A stretch of DNA of 64,000 nt from Cognataquiflexum gelatinilyticum (GCF_024813435.1 NZ_JANAEZ010000005.1:186001-250000), one strand, 5' to 3'. Positions 36,798 to 46,550 are shown, numbered from the stretch's first letter. Translations and numbers: made by a program. Notes: a model not told the origin generated them from the letters alone.

Positions 36798-37070
36798 ATG
36801 ACCCACATCGCTATACCCATTCCAACCGGTTCCGGAAAGCAGGACATTAATATTGAGGTGACCATCAACAACCAAAAGCAATCTCTCCATTACAAAGTAG
36901 AATTGTTTTATTGGGATGATTGTCAAAATCCACAAGGTCACCGGGCAGACTGCATTTCTGAAATGCTCTCCAAACACGATCCCAATTGGATGTTGTATTA
37001 CATCGGAGCTCCGACAGAAAAATTTGTTCCGATCACATTTGTGGAGAAAATGAATTCAAAGTTGAAATAG
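36798..37070 (+). CDS. Small conserved-looking protein of unknown function between permeases 4 and 5
   Basis: 90 aa, no signal peptide or membrane segment, start MTHIAIPIPTGSG. It is rich in beta-type residues and contains YWDDCQNPQGHRADCIS and YYIGAPTEKFVP. Codon use resembles the flanking genes and it carries the same C/A-rich leader as the permeases, which supports it being real. I do not recognise a family. Its place inside the permease series suggests an accessory or unrelated passenger role; this cannot be decided. Confidence 0.6.
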   Translation: MTHIAIPIPTGSGKQDINIEVTINNQKQSLHYKVELFYWDDCQNPQGHRADCISEMLSKHDPNWMLYYIGAPTEKFVPITFVEKMNSKLK

Positions 37071-37073
37071 AAA

Positions 37074-37173
37074 GAATTGATATATTCTTTGTGAAATAAG
37101 GTTAAAATATACTTCGTGAAATAAGGTGGAAATATGCTTTGCGATATAAATGGATATAATCCTTCGGCGATAG
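37074..37173. repeat. Direct repeats of about 25 bp (GAAATATRCTTCGYGA type), array 1 (4 units)
   Basis: Four degenerate units end with ATAAATGGATATAATCC. They are followed by a region rich in ATATCCAT/ATGGATAT inverted pieces that reaches to about 37275. The block lies immediately upstream of permease 5. The same unit family recurs upstream of permease 6. Confidence 0.75.
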
Positions 37174-37300
37174 AATTTCTACAATCACAGTTATTTTAGA
37201 ATATAATATCCATCAATATCCATTATCTATGGATATCTCACTGATAGCAATGAAACAAAGTATATCCATTTATTTCTATGTATTTCTACCATATATCATT

Positions 37301-37348
37301 TAACAATAACCATTAACCATATTTCCACTAACCACAATCCAATCAATC
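37301..37348 (+). other. C/A-rich 5' leader of permease 5
   Basis: Sequence such as ataaccattaaccatattt leads into the ATG. Almost no G occurs in the last 40 bases. Confidence 0.5.
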
Positions 37349-39817
37349 ATGGTTAAAAACTACTTTATAACCGCCTGGAGAAATATCAAAAGGCAAAAAT
37401 CTTTTTCTGCCATCAATATTTTTGGTTTGGCGATAGGTTTGGCCTGTTGTCTGATTTTATTGGCTTTTGTGAGGCAGGAATTGAGTTATGACCATTTTCA
37501 TTCCAATTCTGACAGGATATTCAGAGTGGCCCAAAGGGTGGATGGAAACCAAAATTGGGCTTGGACAGGTGGTGCAGTTGCCCCGATGATGGTGAAGGAA
37601 TTTGACCAGGTTGAAAGCGCAGTCAGGATCCACCGTACCAGTACCTACCTCAGACCTGCCGATGGGCCAAATCAGGAAGAGAGTTTCAGGGAAGAAAAAT
37701 TCACTTTTGCGGATGAAGGTTTTTTTGAGGTTTTTGATTTTCCGTTGCTGAGTGGGACTACAACCGGGGTTTTGGATGACCCGTTTCAGATTTTGTTGAC
37801 GGAATCCATGGCCAAAAAATACTTTAATAAGGAGGATCCGATTGGTAAAAGTTTGATTTCGACAGGTGATTTTGAATTTGTGGTCAAAGGCGTTTTGAAA
37901 GATTTACCCTCAAATACACATTTGGACCTTGATTTTATCACTTCTCTCAACTCATTTAAAGCCACAGAAAGCTATCCGCTCACTGCTGAATTCGGGAGTT
38001 TTTGGTGGCCATTTTGTTATACATATGTCAAGTTAAAAGATGCTTCTGAAGTTGACTTCATCAATCAAGGCACGATGGAAGCTTCCAAAAAAGCAAGATC
38101 AGAGGAGGAAGCCAAAAAGTACGTTCCATTTTTACAGCCTATCACAGACATCCATTTGGACAATTCCTATCAAAGTGAACTGAGTCCAAGTACACCCAAG
38201 TCCACTGTTTACATTTTCTTAAGTATTGGGATTTTTATTTTGATTTTGGCTTGCATCAACTTTATCAACCTCTCCACTGCCCGTGCCATCAAGCGGATGA
38301 AGGAAATCGGAATCAGGAAAGTGACAGGTGCGAAAAAATCACAATTGGTCCTGCAATTCTTTACGGAATCATTTCTCGTCAATGTGTTTGCAATGGTTTT
38401 GGCACTGATTCTGGTTGAGATATTGTTGCCGGTGTTCTCCGGATTGTTGCAACAGGAGATTCCTTTCAACCTTTTTGCTGACCGTCAAGTTTGGCTGTTT
38501 CTTTTGATCACTTTGGCGGTTTCCACCTTTTTGTCTGGATTTTTTCCGGCATTGTACCTTTCAGGATTGAAGCCAAATCTGATTTTGAAGGGAACTACTT
38601 TTCAGTCCAATAAGAGTGCCCTTAGACAAAGCTTGGTCGTATTGCAGTTTGTGATGTCGGGAGTCTTGGTGTTTTGCGCCACAGTGGCCTATTTCCAACA
38701 ATCATACATGCGCAAAGCTGATTTGGGTTTTGATAGGGAAAATATCATTTCAATATCAATGGGGGAAGTATCACGCTCTAACAGGGAAAGTCTCACCAAT
38801 GCTTACAAGCAGTTTTCATTTGTTGAAAATGTATTGGGATCAAGTGCCCGGCCGGGTATAGATACAGGTTGGGGTCCTCAGTTTTCCTATGAAGGTCAAA
38901 ATCCAAATGACCAAAACTGGATCAACCAACAGTATATAGACTTCAATTATTTTGAGACTATTGGTGTAGAGATGGTTGCGGGAAGGGAATTTTCTCCTGA
39001 ATTCAACGACAAAGGGGACGCTTTCAAAATGAGGGAAATTTTCCCTGCGGTACGAAATGGTGGATTTATCATCAATGAATCACTTGCCAAAATGATGGGA
39101 CTCTCTCCCGAACAAAGCCTAGGAAAACCGATAGAAGTATTTACAGAAGAAAACGGAGAACGTTTTATGGATTTTCATGGAAATGTGGTTGGTGTGGTCA
39201 AAGATTATCAAACCTCTGACTTGCGGTTTGCGATACAGCCAACCATTTATGCGCCTGTTCAAAACGGGATTTCCGATAACAGTTCGCACCTTTTGGTCAA
39301 AATCAATAGCGAGGATATTCCACAAGCCACAGCAGCCTTGTCTTCCAAATGGAAAGAAATCAATCCTTCAATTCCCTTTGAGTATTCGCTTTTGGAAGAT
39401 AGTCTGATCAAACAATACGACAGAGAAACGAGACTAAGCAACCTGCTGGGATTATTCGCTTTGTTAACCTTGCTGATTTCAAGTTTGGGTTTGCTCGGCT
39501 TGTCCATCTTTATGGCGGAGGGAAGAAGAAAGGAAATCGGAATCCGTAAAGTGATGGGTGCAAGTCCTCTTTCCATTGTCCACCAATTGACTAAAGATTT
39601 CCTCAAGCCGGTCATTATAGCTATTGTTTTGGCATTGCCGATTGGGTTTTATATCATGGTAACTTGGCTGGAACAGTTTGCCAATAAAGTACAGATGCAG
39701 GTTGGGTTTTTTGTACTCACGGCTGCTGTTGCTATTCTTATTGCCTGGCTGACTATCGCCATCCAATCTTGGAGAGCAGCTACAGACAATCCTGTGGATT
39801 CACTTAAATCAGAATAA
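37349..39817 (+). CDS. FtsX/MacB-like ABC permease 5
   Basis: 822 aa, start MVKNYFITAWRNIKRQKS. TM2 near 286 (ILACINFINLSTA); KEIGIRKVTGAK near 317; TM5 near 427; second periplasmic domain with KDYQTSDL near 617 in place of DFHFESL; KEIGIRKVMGAS near 728; end NPVDSLKSE. I found no sigma-54 promoter. The upstream region is filled with the GAAATATRCTTCGYGA repeats, so either it is read from permease 4 through the small gene or the repeats carry the promoter. Confidence 0.94.
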   Translation: MVKNYFITAWRNIKRQKSFSAINIFGLAIGLACCLILLAFVRQELSYDHFHSNSDRIFRVAQRVDGNQNWAWTGGAVAPMMVKEFDQVESAVRIHRTSTYLRPADGPNQEESFREEKFTFADEGFFEVFDFPLLSGTTTGVLDDPFQILLTESMAKKYFNKEDPIGKSLISTGDFEFVVKGVLKDLPSNTHLDLDFITSLNSFKATESYPLTAEFGSFWWPFCYTYVKLKDASEVDFINQGTMEASKKARSEEEAKKYVPFLQPITDIHLDNSYQSELSPSTPKSTVYIFLSIGIFILILACINFINLSTARAIKRMKEIGIRKVTGAKKSQLVLQFFTESFLVNVFAMVLALILVEILLPVFSGLLQQEIPFNLFADRQVWLFLLITLAVSTFLSGFFPALYLSGLKPNLILKGTTFQSNKSALRQSLVVLQFVMSGVLVFCATVAYFQQSYMRKADLGFDRENIISISMGEVSRSNRESLTNAYKQFSFVENVLGSSARPGIDTGWGPQFSYEGQNPNDQNWINQQYIDFNYFETIGVEMVAGREFSPEFNDKGDAFKMREIFPAVRNGGFIINESLAKMMGLSPEQSLGKPIEVFTEENGERFMDFHGNVVGVVKDYQTSDLRFAIQPTIYAPVQNGISDNSSHLLVKINSEDIPQATAALSSKWKEINPSIPFEYSLLEDSLIKQYDRETRLSNLLGLFALLTLLISSLGLLGLSIFMAEGRRKEIGIRKVMGASPLSIVHQLTKDFLKPVIIAIVLALPIGFYIMVTWLEQFANKVQMQVGFFVLTAAVAILIAWLTIAIQSWRAATDNPVDSLKSE

Positions 39818-39818
39818 A

Positions 39819-39967
39819 ATTGAAATATACTTCGTGAAATATAATTGAAATACACTTCGTGAAATATTGTTGAAATAGGCTTCGCGATATAAATTGAAAT
39901 ATGCTTTACGAAAACGGTAGATATATGCTGCGCGATATAAATGGATATATTGCCTTCAGAGATATAA
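39819..39967. repeat. Direct repeats of about 25 bp, array 2 (6 units)
   Basis: Six degenerate units of the GAAATATRCTTCGYGA family, ending ATAAATGGATATATTGCC, followed by ATATCC/GGATAT pieces to about 40045. The order is the same as in array 1, and it starts one base after the permease 5 stop codon. Confidence 0.8.
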
Positions 39968-40096
39968 TTTTCCTCATTCGCGGCAATTCTGGAAATTAAT
40001 ATCCTTCAATATCCAATATCCATGAATATCAATTTCAGGGATATTTCAATCTATTTACTTTATTTCAAAATCCAATAACCCTTCAACCAAAAACCC

Positions 40097-42550
40097 ATGA
40101 TCAAGAACAATGTCAAAATCGCTGTCAGAAGCCTCTTCAAACAGAAGGTCTATACATTCATCAATGTCGTCGGTTTGGCAGTGGGGATTGCGAGCTGCAT
40201 ATTGATCGTACTTTTTATACAAAATGAATTCTCTTATGACAGATTTTTCAAAGATCAGGACAGGATTTATCGGATGTCATTGGAAAGGATTTACCCAAAC
40301 CATTCCACTTATTACGCCATCATTCCCCATTCATTTGCAGGAGTAGCAAAAGAGACATTTGCAGAAATCGAGGAAGCAACCATCTCTTCAAGATTTCCAA
40401 ATGTGGAATTGACTTACAAAAACCCAAGGGATGAGGAAGTCAAATTCGACGAAGAGATGATTATTTCCGGAGACAGTTCATTTTTTAAGATTTTTGATTT
40501 TGAAATAATCAAGGGGAATTCAGACAATCTCTTTACAAAGGGTAATGAGATTGTCGTGACAGAGGAGCTTTCAAAAAGGTATTTTGGTGGGGAAGACCCA
40601 TTGGGTAAACTGATCCGGATCGGTGAAAACCTGGAATTTACAGTTGCTGCAGTTATAGCTGATATTCCGCTCAATTCCCATTTCAAGTTCAGCGCGATTG
40701 TATCCAACACCGGTTTTCCATTTCTCCAACAGGAGAATTTTACCGGTTTTTCTGCTTACACTTATTTCAAACTCAGGCAAGGTACCGATCCTGCAGTGTT
40801 GGAAGCCAAAATCCCACAATTGGTGGATAAATACGCAGCCGGACAGATCGAAAGGGAATTGGGAAAATCTTGGGAAGAATACCGGAATGCGGGAAATGGC
40901 TATCGGTATTTTCTCCAGCCATTAAATGACATCCACCTTTTTCCGACATACCTCGAAGCACAGATGAAGCCTTCGGGTAATATCAACTCAGTCTATATTC
41001 TGATTGCGGTAGCGTTTTTGATTTTGGGAATCGCCTGTGTCAACTTCATGAACCTCGCTACTGCCAGATCCTCTGAGCGGGCCAAAGAAGTGGGCATCAG
41101 AAAGGTGATGGGCTCTCTCAGGCCGCAGCTGATGCGGCAGTTTTTGACTGAAGCCATACTTTTGAGCGGAGTAGGGGTTTTCTTGGCTTTGGTCCTTGCA
41201 CAGTTTGCCATTCCTTTTTTCAATGACCTGACCGAAAGAAATCTTCAACTTCCATTTAGCTTTGGCTTTGCATTATCTATTTTAGGCATCATCCTTTTTG
41301 TGGGCCTTTTGGCAGGTTTTTATCCTGCTTTGGTACTGTCCTCCTTCAAACCAACAGACGTCATGAAAGGGCAGTTTACCGGCAGCCAAAAAGGAAAATG
41401 GATCCGAAACGGCTTGGTGGTGTTCCAGTTTTGGATATCCATCATCCTGATCATCGGGACCTTGGTGATCAGGGATCAGATGGCCTACATGCAGCATATC
41501 TCCTTGGGTTTTGACAAAGAACATGTCTTGGTAGTCGAAAGGGGATTCAGCTTTGGTCCGCAAAACCTCAAAACCTTTGTAGAAGAACTCCGCAACATGC
41601 CTCAGGTAGAAAACGCAGCGATCGCTTTTGCATCACCGGGGCAGGAATCCACCTTTTTTGGGATACAGTTTCAGCCCGAAGGTTCTTCCGAAATCCTCAC
41701 CACCAAATCCATGGTGGTGGCAGACGGTGTTTCGGAAACATTGGGTCTTGAGATTTTGGAAGGAAAAGGATTTTCGGAAGAAACCAATGATTCACTTTAT
41801 GTTTTGCTAAATGAAACAGCCGTCAAAGTCATGGGGATAGATGAGCCGATTGGTGCCAAACTCTTGGAAACACAAAACACACCTGAAGGAAATGTCACAG
41901 TAGCACACACGGTCATCGGCGTTATAAAGGACTTCAACTTCATTTCACTCAGGGATGAAATCACGCCTTTGGTACTGCAGAATACGGAAAGCTTTGGAGC
42001 GAATATTGGCGGACAGTATGTTTTTGCAAGGATCAAACCCAATCAGACCCAAGCCGCCATCGAAGCCGTCGAGGCCAAATGGAAAGCAATCGCTCCGGCA
42101 CAGGCATTCAAGTTTTCTTTTTTGGATGAAAGTCTCGACCAACAATACAGAGAAGAACAGCAGACAGGAAGGATTTTCTCCATATTTTCTGTCTTGGCCA
42201 TCTTTGTTTCCTGTATCGGATTATTCGCCCTGTCGGCTTATATAACCTCGCTCCGAACAAAAGAAATCGGCGTTAGAAAGGTTTTGGGCGCTTCAGTGGG
42301 TGGGGTGGTTCTGATGCTTTCCAAAGATTTTACAAAAATGATTTTGATTGCCTTTGCCTTGGCAGTACCGGTCGCTTGGTGGGTGATGGAAAAATGGTGG
42401 CTGCAAAACTTTGCGTTCCGGATCAATGTAAACCTGTGGATAATCCTGATAGCAGGTATCTCAGTCTTGGCGATCGCTTGGCTGACCGTCAGCTTCCAAT
42501 CTGTCAAAGCTGCCTTAGCCAATCCGGTGGATTCTTTGAAGTCGAATTGA
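40097..42550 (+). CDS. FtsX/MacB-like ABC permease 6
   Basis: 817 aa, start MIKNNVKIAVRSLFKQKV. TM2 near 299 (IACVNFMNLATA); KEVGIRKVMGSL near 330; TM5 near 438; KDFNFISL near 611; KEIGVRKVLGAS near 721; end NPVDSLKSN. Its last 30 bp of leader are C/A-rich (aaccaaaaaccc). It is followed by 550 bp of repeat-rich intergenic sequence with no visible terminator. Confidence 0.94.
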   Translation: MIKNNVKIAVRSLFKQKVYTFINVVGLAVGIASCILIVLFIQNEFSYDRFFKDQDRIYRMSLERIYPNHSTYYAIIPHSFAGVAKETFAEIEEATISSRFPNVELTYKNPRDEEVKFDEEMIISGDSSFFKIFDFEIIKGNSDNLFTKGNEIVVTEELSKRYFGGEDPLGKLIRIGENLEFTVAAVIADIPLNSHFKFSAIVSNTGFPFLQQENFTGFSAYTYFKLRQGTDPAVLEAKIPQLVDKYAAGQIERELGKSWEEYRNAGNGYRYFLQPLNDIHLFPTYLEAQMKPSGNINSVYILIAVAFLILGIACVNFMNLATARSSERAKEVGIRKVMGSLRPQLMRQFLTEAILLSGVGVFLALVLAQFAIPFFNDLTERNLQLPFSFGFALSILGIILFVGLLAGFYPALVLSSFKPTDVMKGQFTGSQKGKWIRNGLVVFQFWISIILIIGTLVIRDQMAYMQHISLGFDKEHVLVVERGFSFGPQNLKTFVEELRNMPQVENAAIAFASPGQESTFFGIQFQPEGSSEILTTKSMVVADGVSETLGLEILEGKGFSEETNDSLYVLLNETAVKVMGIDEPIGAKLLETQNTPEGNVTVAHTVIGVIKDFNFISLRDEITPLVLQNTESFGANIGGQYVFARIKPNQTQAAIEAVEAKWKAIAPAQAFKFSFLDESLDQQYREEQQTGRIFSIFSVLAIFVSCIGLFALSAYITSLRTKEIGVRKVLGASVGGVVLMLSKDFTKMILIAFALAVPVAWWVMEKWWLQNFAFRINVNLWIILIAGISVLAIAWLTVSFQSVKAALANPVDSLKSN

Positions 42551-43020
42551 AAATTGAATCACCACAGTGGTCTCGGAAGGCACTGAGAAATATAGAACGA
42601 TAAATGTGGGAGATAGTATCCAAAGTAAGGTTTGAATAGTGGCTAAAACCTTCCCCTTGTCATTTCGAACGCAGAGAGAAATCTATTCAATTTAATTACC
42701 ACAGAGTTCTCAAAGAGCACAGAGAAAGAGAGAATCTTATCGCAGAGGATGATGGTATCAAATAAATGCCTGATTATTGGAAAGACCTTTCCCTTGTCAT
42801 TTCGAAAGCAGAGAAAAATCTGTCGCTCATGTTTGTGTCCGCACAAACATTAAACTTTCTATTGTTTTCCTGCTTCTCCGGAAGGTGGATATTTCTTAAA
42901 CCGCAATGGTCACGAAGGTTTCGCAAATGGTCGCCAAGTCTTATTCCCCAAAAATATATTTCTTCCTTTAGTAAAAATACCCCGATCACGGGGTGTTTTG
43001 TTGGTACAGAAAATAAAGAA
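42551..43020. repeat. Repeat-rich intergenic stretch between permease 6 and the toxin-antitoxin pair
   Basis: No gene. It holds two copies of CCTTGTCATTTCGAA plus CGCAGAG-like tails (42650-42684, 42787-42823) and a CCACAGAGTTCTCAAAGAGC segment (about 42700-42725). A hairpin GTTTGTG-TCCG-CACAAAC lies at 42831-42848. A block with CTGCTTCTCCGGAAG and CGCAAATGGTCGCCA (42864-42940) follows. The end is a fragment of the 220-bp island element with terminator-like CCCCG-ATCA-CGGGG (42976-42990). Confidence 0.75.
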
Positions 43021-43057
43021 ACCATAATTCTATTTGGTTATTTGAATTTTTTAAAAC

Positions 43058-43088
43058 TTGCAGTATATATCAAAAGTATATACCTTTA
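43058..43088 (+). promoter_or_regulatory. Promoter and operator of the mazEF-type operon
   Basis: TTG (43058-43060), 20 bp, then TACCTTTA (43081-43088) fit the Bacteroidota -33/-7 layout, with +1 near 43094. An inverted repeat GTATATA (43063-43069)/TATATAC (43077-43083) fills the spacer, as expected for an autoregulating antitoxin. Confidence 0.6.
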
Positions 43089-43104
43089 AATAAATGTTTT
43101 AGCT

Positions 43105-43344
43105 ATGAAAAACCTATCATTGAAGCTTGAAGACGATATTTTTCAGGAGACTGAACTTATCATTTCAAAAGGCAAAAAGAACAGAAACAGGTATATCAAC
43201 GATGCGATTGAATTTTACAACAGACTTCATAAACGAAAACTATTGTCAGAACAGTTAAGCAAGGAATCAAAAATCGTAGCACAGGACTCTTTGGAAGTTT
43301 TGGCTGAATTCGAAAAACTGTTCGATGAAGGTCAGGCAATTTGA
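43105..43344 (+). CDS. MazE-type antitoxin (ribbon-helix-helix-like)
   Basis: 79 aa. The N-terminal segment KNLSLKLEDDIFQETELII followed by NRNRYINDAIEFYNR looks like a ribbon-helix-helix DNA-binding domain. The acidic, helical C-terminus is the likely toxin-binding tail. It overlaps the downstream toxin gene by 20 bp, so translation is coupled. It should neutralise MazF and repress its own promoter through the palindrome at 43063-43083. The subtype is assigned by context; sequence alone shows only the fold pattern. Confidence 0.8.
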   Translation: MKNLSLKLEDDIFQETELIISKGKKNRNRYINDAIEFYNRLHKRKLLSEQLSKESKIVAQDSLEVLAEFEKLFDEGQAI

Positions 43345-43669
43345 AATTTGGATTGCTGACCTGAACCCAAGAAGGGGAACTGAGGCAGGTAAGGTCAGAC
43401 CTGTAATTGTCATTCAGACCGATTTGCTTAACAAGGAACATCCCTCTACTATCATTTGTCCGATTACCACCAATGTAAAGCCCGAGGCAGAGATTTTAAG
43501 GGTTCACCTTAAGAAAGCAAAATTTGGCCTCATAGAAGATTGTGATGTCATGATTGATCAGGTCAGGGCAATAGATAACAATAGACTTTTGGAAAAGATA
43601 GGAGAGGTGGACAGGGCTACCGCGGAAAAGGTCAAAGAAAACTTAAGGATTTTGATGGATTTGGGTTGA
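43325..43669 (+). CDS. mazF: MazF/PemK-family endoribonuclease toxin
   Basis: 114 aa. Family landmarks are EIWIADLNPRRGTEAGKVRP at the N-terminus, including the catalytic Arg in KVRPVIV, CPITTNVKPE near residue 45, and the C-terminal helix. It cleaves mRNA at short sequence motifs when free of antitoxin. Length and motifs are complete, so it is probably active. The pair lies between repeat blocks rather than beside a mobile-element gene. Confidence 0.92.
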   Translation: MKVRQFEIWIADLNPRRGTEAGKVRPVIVIQTDLLNKEHPSTIICPITTNVKPEAEILRVHLKKAKFGLIEDCDVMIDQVRAIDNNRLLEKIGEVDRATAEKVKENLRILMDLG

Positions 43670-43698
43670 AAGATAGATTTTTGATTCTTGATGCCCAC

Positions 43699-43920
43699 GT
43701 TTGTGTCTGCACAAACATTCAAATTCTTTTTCCTTCTTCTCCTCAAGCCCGATATTTTTTAACCGCAAAGGTCGCCAAGGTTTCGCAAATGGTCGCCATG
43801 GTCCAAGCTTATTCTATTTTTTCTCTGTGTACACTGTGAACTCTGTGGTGTTTTTTTTCCAGAGCCATGGTCGCGAAGGTTTCTCTATGGTCACAATGAA
43901 ATATCCCTGAGAGGCCTCTT
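43699..43920. repeat. Repeat block after mazF
   Basis: Contains a hairpin GTTTGTG-TCTG-CACAAAC (43699-43716), a CGCAAATGGTCGCCA block (about 43760-43800), an inverted CTCTGTG/CACAGAG-type segment (about 43822-43850), and further TCGCGAAGG pieces. The same families occur at 42.6-43.0 and 46.6 kb. From 43921 to 44149 nothing else is recognisable. Confidence 0.7.
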
Positions 43921-44149
43921 CCTGATTCTTGTAAATCCATAATCAACAGGATTTTAAATTTTTGAAGAAATAGATTCTTTTTAATTTGAAATAGTGTGAA
44001 AGTAGGAGAGATTGTTTGGTGCTTTGAGGGTAATTCAAATTTTTTTGTAAGTAAATTTATTTCCTTTTTATCAAATTATTTGGATAAATGATAACTTTAG
44101 AAAACATCCCAATAAGTTCAAATAATCGACACACCTAAACTTGGAAAAA

Positions 44150-46525
44150 ATGAAAAAATCCACCAATTATTTTTTTGCTTTAGCCTTATTTACAGCGGTT
44201 GCTTGTAATCCACCAACCCAAGAGAATGAAATAATTTCGCAGGATTCTGGGGTTTTGGACCGTTCTATTCTTCCGATCCAAGAACCGTTATATCCGGCAA
44301 TCAACGAGCTCGATGCACGCAATGCGACAGCACCTAAACGGTTTCAGGTAAATGCACCCGAAAATGCACCCAATGTAGTCGTGGTATTGATTGATGATAT
44401 TGGCTTCGGGCACTCCAGTGCTTTCGGCGGTCCCATCCACATGCCTACTTTGGAAAAACTGGCAGCAAACGGATTGAAATACAACCGTTTTCACACGACA
44501 GCTTTGTGTTCTCCCACACGGACTGCCATACTCACAGGATATAACCATCACTCTAATAATGCAGGTGCCATCATGGAAGTTGCTACGGCTTTCCCCGGCA
44601 ATACAGGCATCCGTCCACAGACCATCACACCGGTAGCTGAAGTGCTGAGGCTGAATGGCTACAGCACGGCAGCATTTGGAAAATACCACGAAACTCCACC
44701 TTGGGAAGGTTCTGTGTCCGGTCCTTACGATCGTTGGCCTTCGCATTCCGGTTTTGATAAGTTTTATGGCTTTATCGGAGGAGAAACCAACCAATGGCAT
44801 CCAATGGTGTACGATGGGACGACCCGTGTCTATCCAAATGTAAAAGACGAAAATTATCATTTTACAAATGACATGACCGATCAGGCCATCGCATGGATGA
44901 ACACACAGCAATCTCTTACTCCTGATAAACCATTTTATGTCTATTTTGCTACTGGAGCTACTCACGCACCACACCATGCGCCAAAGGAATACATTGAAAA
45001 ATACAAAGGAAAATTTTCCCAAGGTTGGGACAAGGTCCGCGAAGAAACATTGGCAAGGCAAAAAGCTTTGGGCGTAGTTCCGGAAAATACAGTACTTGCC
45101 CCGAAACCTACTGACATTAAGGATTGGGACAATCTAACTGCAGATGAAAAGAAGCTGTTTGAAAAGCAGATGGAAGTATTTGCGGGATTTGCGGAGCATA
45201 CCGACAGCCAGGTTGGCCGTCTGGTAGAAGCCCTTGAAGAACGTGGGGAATTGGAAAACACGATTTTCTTTTATGTGGTCGGTGACAACGGCTCAAGCGC
45301 CGAAGGTGGAATGATCGGAATGTTCAATGAGAATACCTACTTCAACGGTGTCCAAGAAACTCTCGATATGCAAATGAAAGTAATTGATAAGCTAGGCTCA
45401 GAGCATGCTTACAACCACTTTGCTGCAGGATGGGCAGTTGCAGGAAATACGCCTTTTACCTGGACAAAGCAGGTTGCCTCAAATTTTGGAGGTACACGAA
45501 ATGGCATGGTACTTCATTGGCCGGCCGGTATCAAATCAAAGGGAGAAGTTCGTTCCCAGTTCCATCATGTTGTGGATGTGGCCCCGACCATTTATGAGGC
45601 AGTGGGAGTTCCTGCGCCAAAAATTGTCAATGGCATTGCCCAGAGACCTATTGAAGGTGTCAGCATGAGTTATTCCTTTGACAATGCCACAGCGGAAGAC
45701 ACTCGCAAAACCCAATATTTTGAAATGATCGGCAACAGGGCCATTTACCATGAAGGATGGTTTGCAGGAACCATCCATAAAGCACCATGGGAAGGGCAAC
45801 CTAGGCGTCCTCTTCAGGAAGATATCTGGGAATTGTATAATGTCGATGAAGATTTTAGCCAAGCCAATAACCTTGCGGATCAAAATCCCGAGAAACTCGA
45901 AGAGCTGAAAAAGAAGTTTATGGAAGAAGCATTGAAATATAATGTGTTGCCCATAGACGACCGTAGCATCGAGCGCTTCGATCCGGTAATCGCGGGTAGA
46001 CCTGACCTCATGAACGGCCGTACCAAACTCGTGCTTTATGAAGGGGCAAAGGGTATTCCTGAAAATGCTTTCATCAATGTAAAAAACACTTCCCTGTCCA
46101 TTACAGCTGAGGTGGATGTTCCTGCCAATGCCAACGGCGTTATCATCTGTCAGGGCGGGGACTTTGGCGGATGGTCTTTCTACATGGAAAATGGAAAACT
46201 AACCTACTTCTACAATTGGGTGGGACTTGAAAAGTATTCGGTCACCTCCAAACAAAAAGTGGAAGCAGGCAAACATACCATCAAACTTGATTTTGCCTAT
46301 GACGGTGGTCGTGGAGGTGGAGGCACTGCCACCATTTCAGTGAATGGAAATGTAATCGGTGAAGGGAAAATCACCAGGACTAACAGCAATACCTTTGGAA
46401 TAGATGAGTCAGCCGATGTCGGAACTGATGAAAACACCCCGGTAAATCCGGCTTATGCGGATAAAGAAAAGTTCACCGGTAAGATTAAATCAGTGACCAT
46501 CGAGACGAAACCCGGAGCAAAATGA
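44150..46525 (+). CDS. Lipoprotein arylsulfatase (AtsA-like sulfatase)
   Basis: 791 aa from ATG 44150; the TTG at 44141 is less likely. The N-terminal lipobox TAVAC predicts lipidation at a Cys near residue 18. The sulfatase core has VVVLIDDIGFGHSSAF (metal ligands) and the formylglycine motif CSPTRTAILTG with Cys near 120. Further family features are YFATGATHAPHHAP and VVGDNGSSAEGG. The C-terminal 150 residues form a beta-rich domain with GGWSFYMENGKLTYFYN, resembling the tail of long arylsulfatases. It cleaves sulfate esters, probably outside the inner membrane. No anaerobic sulfatase-maturing enzyme is in the window. It is monocistronic with its own terminator. Confidence 0.95.
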   Translation: MKKSTNYFFALALFTAVACNPPTQENEIISQDSGVLDRSILPIQEPLYPAINELDARNATAPKRFQVNAPENAPNVVVVLIDDIGFGHSSAFGGPIHMPTLEKLAANGLKYNRFHTTALCSPTRTAILTGYNHHSNNAGAIMEVATAFPGNTGIRPQTITPVAEVLRLNGYSTAAFGKYHETPPWEGSVSGPYDRWPSHSGFDKFYGFIGGETNQWHPMVYDGTTRVYPNVKDENYHFTNDMTDQAIAWMNTQQSLTPDKPFYVYFATGATHAPHHAPKEYIEKYKGKFSQGWDKVREETLARQKALGVVPENTVLAPKPTDIKDWDNLTADEKKLFEKQMEVFAGFAEHTDSQVGRLVEALEERGELENTIFFYVVGDNGSSAEGGMIGMFNENTYFNGVQETLDMQMKVIDKLGSEHAYNHFAAGWAVAGNTPFTWTKQVASNFGGTRNGMVLHWPAGIKSKGEVRSQFHHVVDVAPTIYEAVGVPAPKIVNGIAQRPIEGVSMSYSFDNATAEDTRKTQYFEMIGNRAIYHEGWFAGTIHKAPWEGQPRRPLQEDIWELYNVDEDFSQANNLADQNPEKLEELKKKFMEEALKYNVLPIDDRSIERFDPVIAGRPDLMNGRTKLVLYEGAKGIPENAFINVKNTSLSITAEVDVPANANGVIICQGGDFGGWSFYMENGKLTYFYNWVGLEKYSVTSKQKVEAGKHTIKLDFAYDGGRGGGGTATISVNGNVIGEGKITRTNSNTFGIDESADVGTDENTPVNPAYADKEKFTGKIKSVTIETKPGAK

Positions 46526-46550
46526 TACTACAAAAATGAGATCATAAAAG

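Noticed and set aside
44020..44040. Sigma-54-like TTGGTGC before the sulfatase
   Set aside because: The -24 element is poor and no enhancer dyad lies at the expected distance.
44288..45061. 257-aa minus-strand ORF inside the sulfatase
   Set aside because: It is antisense to the conserved catalytic core, rich in Cys/His/Ile runs typical of shadow frames.
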